Origin: Candidula unifasciata
Lineage: Eukaryota > Mollusca > Gastropoda > Stylommatophora > Geomitridae
NCBI GenBank assembly: GCA_905116865.2
Contig: CAJHNH020007690.1
Span: 186,501-250,500, forward strand
Direction of reading: 5' to 3'
DNA length: 64,000 nucleotides
Both the position numbers and the translations under genes were made by a program. Below are positions 13,951 to 25,900 of this stretch, piece after piece; the stretch's first letter is position 1; each line of letters begins with the position of its first letter. The notes under the pieces were generated by a model. It did no database searches. It had not been told where the DNA came from and worked only from the letters and a program-made list of their open reading frames with translations.

Positions 13951-16900
13951 TATTTTTCTTCTTCTTCAGCATTTCGGAGCCCTTGAGGTCCCTTACTGCA
14001 GAAATCACCCATCTCTCTTTATCTCTGTTATTGGCCTTCTATTTCCACCTGGAGACTCCATGTGTTTGTATCCCTTATGTTATCTCTACACCATCTTCTC
14101 TGTTTTGCCTCATGATCTACAGCCACTCGTCTCCCTTATGTACAGTTTGTGCCTCTTTTCCATCTGCCATTCTGCCTATTTACCCACATGAGTTTAAGTC
14201 TGTTAGCCCTCTTGATACCCCGATCAATGGTGATTTAAACAGATAACTCTTGTTGTTGCTTCTCACTCTTTATTGCCCACTGTTTGCATCTTTGAGCTTC
14301 TTTCAGTTTTACTAAACGTGATCAAACTGTCTTGCTTTTTATGTTTGTTGTTAACAGTTCTCACTATTTTTCTTTTCCACAGTCACCCTTTGACAGTGGG
14401 TCACATGATGATGGCATGTCTGCACCAGGGTTAGTATTTGTTGTTATGTTTGTTGGATTGTTTAACTGTTGAAATGTTTGGCATAGAGTTAGTTAATTAA
14501 TTCCATGGTCACAGTCCCAGCTTCTTCAAACTCATGCCCTTGTTGCGTTGAGCTACAATTTAAAGATGGAAACAAGTAAATTAATTGTTGGCTGGTACTA
14601 AAAGAGTTTGAAAATGAGTTCAGCAATGTTGGCAGGAGTTTGAAATGAGTTCAGCGATGTTGGCAGTGAGAGTGTACAGCATGAAAATGGAAACACCCAG
14701 TGGCAGAGAGAGAGAGAGACTTAGAAGAAAATTGACTGAAGGCATTTTAAGTCTTCACAACATCATAGCATACCAGGCAACTGAGCAAGCTGTGGCTTGG
14801 CTACCTTTCTATGTGTTAACTGTGTCACCTAGTCGCACAAAGCAGATGTTGACAAAGTAAAGAAGAAGACTAAAACAGTTAATTTTCCAGAATATTTCCT
14901 GATACACGATTGTTATGGGGCCCTGTTCTTTTGCAAAATCATGTGCTCTGTGAAAGATAAAAGACCAACTTGACAAATATGTATGTGTACAAATGTAAAG
15001 GACCTTTTCCACACCTTTCAGGCGTATTGGGCATATAGGGCTAGACCTATATTTTATGAACCAAATGTCACTTGGTGGGTGGTGTGGTCAGCATCACGCC
15101 GGCCACCAATACTTCCTAGGACTGTACCTGGTAGCCACGCAAGGCTCGGTCGACCAGGGAGCCAAGGTCATTTATGAAAAAATGTCCAGTTTCTGTCAGG
15201 AACCAAACCCACGACCTTCCGATGAGCAGGTGAGCATCTAACCACTAGACCACGGTGGCTTCCAATATTTATATGTGCATTTTGTTTTTATGTTTGAATC
15301 CAAAGTTGAACCTAGAATCAACGGACCAGTAAATACAGTGACTGCTATTTATACATGCTTGCAGTTGCAGTGTAACATGTATATCAAAGCTGTGTTCCCC
15401 GTAGTAAATTTGAACTAAGAAGATGCAAACAGTAGATTGCACAACTGATTGCCTGGCACATTTCTGACAATGCGGCTGCTCTGGTAAAACAGGCAGTTGT
15501 GTTTGATTGTTGTTGAATGTGTACTTCATTTTAAAGGATTCACTTATTTGCTTCATTTATGTAATTGTTTCTGTAGAATGCACCTGACGAGATACAGCAA
15601 AATATGCCAGGCAGTAAATTGTGCAATCTGTTGTTGGTTGCTTCTTTGTTCTAATTTGTCTATGTCATGTGACTGAAAATGTTTATAAAGAGGTAGTCCC
15701 CAAGACAGGGGAAACCTATAAACTAATTAGAAAAATTAGATGCAGACATGAATTTTGTGTGTGTGTGGAAATAATAGACTTAGTAAAAAAGTAAAGATCC
15801 CTTTTCACACCTTTGGGCGCATCGGGCATATGGGCAGAGCGTCCCATATTTTTACAAACCATCAGCACTCTGTGGGTAATGTGGTCAGCATTACGCCGGC
15901 TGTCTTTACTTTCCCAGGACAGCCCATCCTGGTACCCATTTTAGGCTGGGTCGACCTGCGACGTCCCCATACCACGACAAAAATCCACACAGCCTGCAGT
16001 GGGTTTCGATCGCGGTATGCTGGCTTACGAGTCGTACTCGCAACGCCTTAGCCACGGACGCCGCAATAGACTTAGTACCTGGGAATATTTGATTTGGATG
16101 GCTAGACCTGACGGATTGGGAGGAAGGGGTCAACATTGCAAGGGCACTGACCTGATCCATGATTCTGGTGATTAGATGGAATGGCAAACCATAGCTGCTT
16201 CTGGGTTTATAATGTGCTTCTGGGTTTATAATGGCAGTTCACATGTTGAGGGTGATGGTGATGATGATAGGGATAATGATGTTGACAATGACAGTGATGA
16301 TCTTGATGATGATGATGATGAATATGATAATGAATGACTATAATCGTTCACAGATACTCTCAGACTAGACAGGTGCTCCAGATGGAGCAGGATGTGGATC
16401 TGGAACTGCTGAGGGAGAGGGAAGATGCTATCAAGAAGCTGGAGGTAATGTTGGTGATTGGGTGAATGAATGAGCGAGTGAGTAAATGCATGAGTTAAGA
16501 AGTGAATAAGTCAATGTGTGGATGAATGCATTAGTTGGTGAGTAAATGAATAAATAAGTGAATTTATGAATCATGCCCCAGGATATGACATGTATTGAAA
16601 AGACCTGATATTAGTATAATAAAATGCCCTTGCACAGGAAACCACAGAGTGACAGAAACAAAAGGAGGATGTGGAGTGAGCTGCAGGTGATGGTAATTGA
16701 TAAGAAGGCTTGGCATTAGTTGGTTGGAAACATATGCTCCTTCAGAGGATAAATGTATTCTTCTCCTCCTCCTCTTTTTCTTCGTCTGCTGCCGCTGCTG
16801 TCTCTTCTTCGTCGTCGTCTTCTTCTTCTTCTGCGGCGGCGGTGGTGTCATCCTCTTCCTCTTTCTCCTCCTCTTCCTTCTCCTCTTCTCCTCCTCTCCT

Positions 16901-19900
16901 CCTCCTCCTCTTCTTCTTTTTCTTTTTCTTCTTCTTCTGCGTTCAGCCTTAAAAGACACGTTGTTTAGTGGTGTTACAGCAAGGCTACATTGTCTGCAGT
17001 AAGAGGATAAGCTACAGAAGCCACAGATTCAGGCCACTGTTTTTGAGCAGACATCAGCAGTCATGACACCAAAACTTTGTCCGATATTTTGATAAATTTG
17101 GCATTGCTTGTATTAATATTTGTTGTGTAGCTATTTAAGCTTTCCGTACACATTTTTCTTTGTCTTCTTCTGGCTCTTCTGTCAACTTTTGTTACCACAT
17201 AGGATAATTTCTCTTTTCCACCTCTTCATTTGCTATCCTGCTGGCCCAAAGGTCTTGTGTTCAAATCCACATCAGAATAAATACAAAATGACCCTGGTTG
17301 CCAGGCTGACCCAGCCTGCAAAAGGGCCCCAGGTGAAGTGCTCGGACGTAAAGTTGGTCAGCGTGATGGACAGCATCACCCATCGAGTGCCTGTTGGTCT
17401 TTAGAAATATGTGTCTAGCATCATATACGCAATATGCCACTGGCATGAACAAGTTTCTTTACATGACTACTATTATCTCCTCAGTTTATGTGCCCATAAG
17501 CAACTCCACCAGTGCCTGAATCAAGACAAAATTGCCAGTAATTCACATCAGATTATTAAGTCACAGGCAGTAGGAGTTACCTTTCAGTCCACAGTCAGTG
17601 GACAAATTATTTGTCCTGGAGGCCTCTGAGGCTTGTTTTAGTATCTGAATGAGAGGTAGCAGTGATAGTAATTTCTGGCTAGTACTTGAAGTGTTAATTT
17701 GCTGTCTGTGGTCATCTCTCAGAGTGATATTGTGGATGTGAACCAGATCTTCAAGGACTTGGGCATGCTTGTCCATGAACAAGGGGAAGTTTTAGGTGAG
17801 TTCTTTTTGCCAGTTTGTAAGTGTTTTTGCCTAATCATACTGCCCAACCCCCCTTTTAAAAATTTTTCTACTGTAGTGCCAGAAGTTTTCAGAAAATAAT
17901 GGCCCACATTTTCCCCCCACTTGCAAACTGCTTGTGTAAAATGTATGAAGTCACTGATGATAATATGTCCTGTTCAGAGGAAATAATTTCTAGAATTTCT
18001 GTCCACTTCTATGACGATAAATAAACCAAGCAACAAGGTCATGTTTATTCTGCATATACCAGTTTTTTCTTTCTTTTAGCGAAGCCATTTCTTCACAGCA
18101 TGAATAACATCCTCAGGTCTGTTTTGTCACTTTCTGAGGCTCAGCTCTCTGAACCAGGTGATAAGCAGTGCTCCTATGGACTGCACAACTTTCTTAAACA
18201 TGACCAGATGTTTATAGAAGTTTACCTTTTCTTTTTACACACCAGTAAACTTCACAACAGTTTGCTGTTGTGATGCACATTTTCCTCTACCTCAATTTTA
18301 AGAGATGAATGAAACCGTTCTTTTTCTGAGAATGAGAATTTTGTACATACAATACTGGCATTTCATATTTGACTGCAAATTTCATGTTTCTTTTTTCATT
18401 ATTTGTAGAGGGAAAAAAAAAGTACTTTCTGAAAGCCTCTCATATAGATTTTAAAATATTAAGCTTTTTTTGGATACAACATAATGCAAATGCTGTGTAT
18501 CTCCTCATACATTGTTCATTTTCAAGGGGAGTGCATCATTTATGCATCTCTCTTTCTAACTCAGAGTCTGCTGTGTCTAACTTTCTTTTACTTCCTCTAA
18601 AAAGATTCCATTCAAAGTAACAGTCTCCACATGCTCAAACACAAATCTGCGGTTTGCCTGTGGAAATAACTTCATCCACTGTATCAGTTAATGCTCTGCT
18701 TGCTCTCCTTTGGATCATCTCTGCTTGGAATAATGTTCAGCCAGAAATGATACAGAAGTGTTTCAAGAAATCTGAATTTGTCACAGCTCAAGAGCATGAT
18801 GATTTAGCCCCATCAAACCTTTTATCACCAGCAGCAGAATTCAGAGGAACAGATTTTGCAGGTTTTATTGCAATGGATGAGATGGTAACCAGACCCAGGA
18901 AGAAATTTTCCAAGTGCCGTTGACCAGCAAGTACAGACCAGCATAACTGCATGAAGCAGCCAGAGAAGTTGAAGACACAAGTGACGATGGCACAGCAATT
19001 GCAGAGACTCCAACAGAAGAGGCTGTCAGGTATCTGATAATGCAGTTGAAGTCGTTTGCTATGGAAAAATGCCCTGATATTCTTAGTGGTGTAGCCAGCG
19101 CCGACAGTTCTTTCTCCACATACAATTGTAATAAGACACAAGGTGGACTCTCGTTTTTTTCAGAAGAATGATTAAACCATGATAAAACATATGTTCTTCT
19201 TCTTCTTTGCCTTCACTGGCTGTAAACTCAGATGCAATGTTCTGGTCCACCTCTGGACTTTTGTCTTGTTTGAGAAGCTGAGTGTTGTGTGCACATCTAT
19301 TTTACAGATCTGACTTATGTGTATGCAGACTGATTCCTTGCCTCTCAGACACATGCACTCTTTGAAAGAAGCCCCCAAATAGTCAAATCCCCCTACATAA
19401 TTTTTGGAGAGGCAGTGGGTCTGTTCTTCTTTTCCCCACAATGGGACCCTGGAAGCCACATGCGGAAAACAGATGTTGATTTTATGTTGTGGTTATGTTT
19501 GATTTCCTAGACACTATTCTCTGCTGTCATTTATTCGAAGAAGTATAGTATTAGTATACTAGGTCTTATTTGGTATGCTGACCACTTCGTACATTGACTG
19601 GTTTGCTAAGGTCCCTTGGGTGGTCAACTTATAGAAGTTCAGATGGTTCCATCCCAACATGTTTCAAATCTCATAATTTCTGATTCCTGTCCCTTCTTGT
19701 TACATGTAGGATTCATCATAGACATTTAGACATTTCTGTTTCAATTTTTCTTTCTCCCTTTGCTGGTGATCTCCACATTTTTTGTTTCTGTTGTAAATTT
19801 ACAGACAGCATTGAAGCTAACATTGACAATGCCCAAATGTCAGTTGAAGAAGGCACCAAGCAACTGAGCAAGGCTAGGGCATATCAGGTATGGAAGACAG

Positions 19901-22900
19901 TTGTAGATTTGTTGCATGATGGTTTTGTTATCAGCACTGCATGAAATACTGAAGCTAAATTGAACAGGTCATTTATGTCTTCAGTTTTAAAGTTAGTAAT
20001 AAATCTTTATAGTCATGGTAGCGTAGTAGCTAGGCTTGTGTCTCCCGGGTCAAAGGCCTTGAACTCAAATTCACATCAAGGCAATTTCTGTAATTGAGTG
20101 TGGCTAGGATGGATCTGCATTAGTGTCGTGACTACCTGTTCACCTGACGGTCTGAAGGTGTAGGGTTTGATTACACGTTGAGGAAGTTTTTAAAATAAAA
20201 GTTTACCTTGGCCCTCAGGTTAGCTTACCTTAATGTAATGTTCGACGAAGTAAAGATGGCCAATGTAATGTTGACTACAGCACCCATTCAGGGCTGATTG
20301 GACTATAAATACGTGAGTCTAATATCATGTGCCACTAGCCTAAAAAGGATCCTTTACTTTACTTAGGTTCCCAGGTTGCGCCAGTCTAAAATGATTAACA
20401 TTGTCCTGGGGAGTAAAGTTGGCCAATTCATCTGTGAAAATATACCTCTAGCACCACATGCAAAATGTTCCAGTGGCTTCAATCTTTTTATTTTTCCTAG
20501 TAAAAGTCATTAATTTGATTCAGTTTGATTTAATAACTGACATCATAGAACTTGGGACATTCCTATAAGCACTCTGTCCCCATCTTCAGCAGCCAAAACA
20601 GAGTTCCAATACCAATGGTTCTGGTAGCAGTCTGATTATATGTCCGTCTGGCCTTTCCTCTGAGCATTGAGTATCGGCCAGAGCCCCTCATCACGCCCTG
20701 CTGCATCACTCTTACACGATCAGTTTGCTGTTCTAAATTATACACAGGCTCTCATAATTGATGTAATGTATGGAAGAAAGGAAACCACATGAGTAATATA
20801 GTCACATGGAGGAGAATTATCTTTGTTTATAATTTCTTTTGTTTGCATCGATAATGTTTTCAACAGTAAACCTAACTGGACAAGCTTTTGAACTTTCTAA
20901 TATCTCCATCACTGGTGGTAGTCTTCTACTCATCTCTTTAATTTAGTGAATGTCAGTACCAACATGTGTTTGTGTGGGAAAGTTAAGGATCCTTGTGTAG
21001 TCCTTGTGCTTTGCACTCTTTTTTTAACAGAGACTTTGGGGATCATTGCCAGAGCTGTGGTGTTTGTGCTTTGTGTGACATTGCAATGGTTAACTGTTTT
21101 TGTGGAAAGAGAGACCGAGCCATATGGGATTAAACCCAGTGCTAAGAAGTCAGTCCTCTTGACTGTAACCATTTTGGGGATGTGGCAAAGACAAGTACAA
21201 TGTAAAGGACCCCTTTCCATGCCAGTATTGCACTTGGCATATGATGTAAGAATCATATTTTTATAGACTGACCATTTCAACCTCCATGGGACACATAGTG
21301 TCTGCCATCTTCACTTGCCAAAACATTTTCTAGTAACATTTGTGGCTGACTGGACCTGCATGGGAAGGTAATTTGTTTCCCGAAATCTGTCTGGAGATTT
21401 AAACCTAAGACCTTCAGGTGGGCAGATGAGCATCTAGCCACTACTCTGCGATTGCAGTTTGGGATATGGTGCTAGAGCAATATTTGTATAGGTTAAATGG
21501 CAGTTGATAGGTGTCGAGGTCAGTATGTCAGCCTCTTGTATTTCCCAGAACACTTCCTGGTTTTGTTATAGTCTGGGTTGACTAACCATGCCATGTCAAT
21601 TTAAACATCTGCCCCTACTGGGATTTGAACATGTGACCACATGGAAGTAGATTGAGACTTAAAAAACACATGGAGAAGAGATGCAACAGATTGTTATCAT
21701 GTTCTTTCTTCCCATGTGGCTTCCATCTCTCCAGTTTTTTGTATGTGGGGGTTGGTGGGGGGGTTAGCAGAGAGATCTACTGCTCCCTAACAAGCATGTC
21801 ATAAGATGCAACCAAAAAAGGTTTGCTGAAATTCGATGTGTTGAGCCTTTTAATGTGCAGATTTAGCAGCTTGGCTGTAAACCACAGTATGGTGTGCCAA
21901 CCACTTTTTAAGAAGAAGAGGAAGAACACATTATTTACCTTTTCTATAACACTTACCTGTGTATTTAAATTATCTGTAAGTCTACATAATAGTTTAGGAA
22001 GCATAATAGTTGCAAATATTACTTTCTAAGTATTGTTAAATGGTATATGCTGTTTCCTTGTAGTCACATTAAGATTATTGTTGTTTATGTATCTAAAATT
22101 ATATTAGGACACTTGTCTAAAAAAATTTTAGTCATACTTGAACAGTTGCCTGTACGTATTTAAAATGAAACCCAACATATGCCAATACATATCTACAATT
22201 TTACTCGAACATTTGCATATGCATATCTATAAATATGCATGAAGTACATTATCTGTACATATCTAAAACAATACTTGCACATTTACCTACATTTAGCTAC
22301 AATTGTGCTGGAACACATGTTTATACATATCTTGAACATTTATCTTCACATGCAGAAAATTGTACTTGAACACTGGGCTATACATACCAAACAGTGTCAG
22401 AACACTTTCCTATAAATATCTGCAGTTACACTTGAACATTTAGCTCTGCATATATACATTTATTTCTCTGTTTATCTCTAAATTTATACTTGAGCATTTG
22501 CCTAAACACTGGCCTAAACATATCTAAAATTGAACTTAAACACTTGCCAATACATATATATAACTGTACTTTATCATTTTTCTAGACATATGTAAATTCA
22601 TATTCATACAATTGCTTATACAAGAAAAGATACAAGGGCACTTGACAGCAAACATACATTCTAGTCAAAGAAAGAAATCAGTAAATTAAACTGCATTGCA
22701 AACTTAAACAGGATACTTTATTTAGAAAAAAAAATTATCTTTGCTTTAAACAGGATTTTAGAATTGTTAAAAAAAAAAGTTTACCCTCATCTATAATGAT
22801 GAGACCGTTACTTTGTGTTGACTTGTATGTTCCAGTTTTTGTTTACCCTTGTTCTGTAGTAACAGTATCATTTGATTTTATTTTCTGTTGGGATGGCTTT

Positions 22901-25900
22901 TATTTATTTTGATTTCAGTCAAAAGCACGGAAGAAGAAGTGCTGCATTATCATCATTGTTCTGGTTATCTTGGCAATCATAGGCTTGATAATCGGTCTGT
23001 CTGTAAAACACAGTTAGTTCCTGATCCTACAGAAATTTTCACAGGTGTTGTGTTTTTTTTTTTTTTTTTGGTTCTTTTGACAGTTTTTTTTTGATTGCAC
23101 AAATTTTTTTTTATTTACTTAGTTTTGTATTTAAATCTTGATCTCTGAACCAGATATTATTGTAACTCTCTCTTTCCAAAGACATTGTTACATAGCTAAT
23201 AAATGTATGCATGAGGACTGCTAAAAGGAGTTAAAAGAACAGTGTGGGCGGAGTCGGTTAATGTAACAACTGGATAGGAGACAAGACACTAAAGAAATGG
23301 TCTCCAACCCGGGAAGCACAAGGACGTTCCAGGGAGGGCGTCTGTATGGCATGGGGTTTTGCAGGATACTCCTGAGAGGTGTGGGGGTATTGCAATATAC
23401 TCGAGAGAGGCGTGAGGATATTGCAGTATACTCAAGAGAGGCATGAGGATATTGTAGTATACTCAAGAGAGGCCTGCGGATATTGCAATATACTCAAGAG
23501 AGGCGTGAGGGTATTGCAATATACTCAAAAGAGTCGTGAGGGTATTGCATTATTCTAGAGAGGCATGGGGGTATTTCAGTATACTCAAGAGAGGCGTGAG
23601 GGTATTGTAATATTCTAAAGAGAGGCGCGAGGGTATTGCAGTATACTCGAGAGAGGCGTGAGGGTATTGTAGTAACCCTCAAGAGAGGCGTGAGGGTATT
23701 GCAGTATACTCAAGAGAGGCGTGAGGGTGTTGCAATATAATCAAGACAGGCGTGAGGGTATTGCTGTATACTCAAGGGAGGCATGAGGGTATTACAATGT
23801 ACTTAAGGGTAGCAGACAACCTCACTAAGGACAAAATATCATATGATTATAAACTAAGAAACACATGGCAAGTTTCTTAGTAGTGAATGAATTTAAAAAA
23901 AAATGTATTTTCTACTACACTTTTATCTTGCATTATTGCATTTGTCTCCCATTCATTTCATTTGGTTAACCCATTTTGCCCATGTTTTTGCATTAAATCC
24001 TTTCTCATTCTGTTGTTCTTGTAACTACTTTAGATCAATATTTATTAGTTAAATAATATATTCTCAGGATGTAATGAGTTAAATTAGCTGGGACTGAAAG
24101 AGTTAATAAATTTAGCTTAGTAATATAACAGCAACGCGTTTCGTAATGCCGGGGTGCCGGGTTCGATCACAGCTGCGGGCCTTGTACCTTGCGTTTGTTT
24201 TAACAATGGTATCAAGAAACCGACCGTCCAGAAAGCAATGGCAAACTACTGGACGTAAATTTGCCTAGAAAAACCACAGCAGCCAAAAAATGCTGGGGTT
24301 GGTTCTGCAGTGTCAATTAAAGGAAACACTACTAACAAACTAATATAACAGCACTTATAGAAGCTTAATGTTATCTGTCTGTTGAATGGTGTAGATATAA
24401 GAATGAGTGGAGCAGTCAGAAGTGCCTGGCTCGAATGGTCAGTGTAGGATTAGTGAAAAGCTCATAGATAAGAAGTTACAGTGTATTGGAAGGTGGCATG
24501 GAATGGCATGGACTCAGATAGAATATTAGAATTAAGCTGTGGGTTTTTTACAAAATAGGGGACCTGATAAAAACAAACATTTCACAGAATGAAAAATATT
24601 CTAGGCAATATTTGTTTCTCACTAGGATTGGAAACAAAATCTGTGAGAGCTTTATAGACCCAGTCTTCTTGTACGGAAATGAAACTAATCATCGTCAGGA
24701 GGATGGTGGATGTAGATTTTATAAGAATAGCCTTTGTGGTGAATTAGAAAGGAGTGGGAGATCTCAGGGCTGGCTTCTGGATCAGTCAGTATAAAGATGT
24801 GAGGAAGTGGGACATGAATGATACAGTTGTTGTTATGGAATTATTGGAGCAGGGTACCATGAATTAGGTTGCATGGAGGGGCAAGATTTAGAAGGGAATA
24901 GACAAAGCAGCAATTTTTTTCTTTCATTTAGATTGACTCTTTCAGTCACAAGAAACATTGATATGTCGCTGTCTCTGCCCCTTGAGTCCTAACCATTGGG
25001 TAACATGTTTTCTTACTTTTTACTTCTGGCCAGACCATATATGAGAAAGCTGGCCACTTTCACTGGTTATTTGCCTTTTGAAAAGTGATTTTTTCATACT
25101 GATTATATATTTCTTCCACTTGTGTATCTGCTGCAAAAATTTCTGGGACTAAAGTGACTATGAAATCTCCTGTGCTAGACATTGTGGTAGACATTTCTGA
25201 TGGTTTTGTGTGCGTGTTGGTCATACTAGCCATCAGAGTGGTTTGATATTCAAATACTTCCCTTTGGCACAATAACATGCTATTATTGGGAAACTCAGGA
25301 AGATAACAGTAAGAGTTTTTTTTTTCTTCTCCTTCATTTGACTTTAAAATGAAAGTTGGCACATTGTGTTGTTGTTTACTGTTAGGCTACAAAATCTGTG
25401 CCTTTCGAATTGACACATCCAATTTCAGCAGTTTCCTAACTGGTTGCCTTTTATGACATGCTTGCTAAGGGGCTGTGGATTCTATTCTTTTCCTGAAAAA
25501 TGGAGCTTCTGAACTCAGATGGAAGTTTTTAAAATGGGATGTCACTTGATGATAGTAATTTAGGAACATTAAATAGGGTAGGGTAGGGTGTCAGGCAAAG
25601 TTATGTACTATGCCCTAGTTTGGAGTTTGTTACCATGGTACTGTGAGTGTGTGGTGAGATCTAAAGGAAATATACCATGTTTCAGATAAAGCACTGCTCT
25701 TCTGATCCGGCAGCTTCTGCAGCCTGCTTTGTTCCAAGCGTACTAGTGTTACCTTCCCTCTGGAGTAAACAAGGCAGGTTGAGAGAGAGATTATGATGCA
25801 TGGGCAACATATGGTCTCTACCAAACTGCCTAGGCTTTTTGCTATGGAGAGGATGGCCATAGGCTGTGAATTGCATGTCTCCTCTTAGTGCAGTTAACAC

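Noticed and set aside
15180..15262. Possible functional tRNA gene on the minus strand
   Set aside because: A-box and B-box are good, but the same head recurs at several sites joined to a shared SINE body, and no clean cloverleaf acceptor stem is evident.
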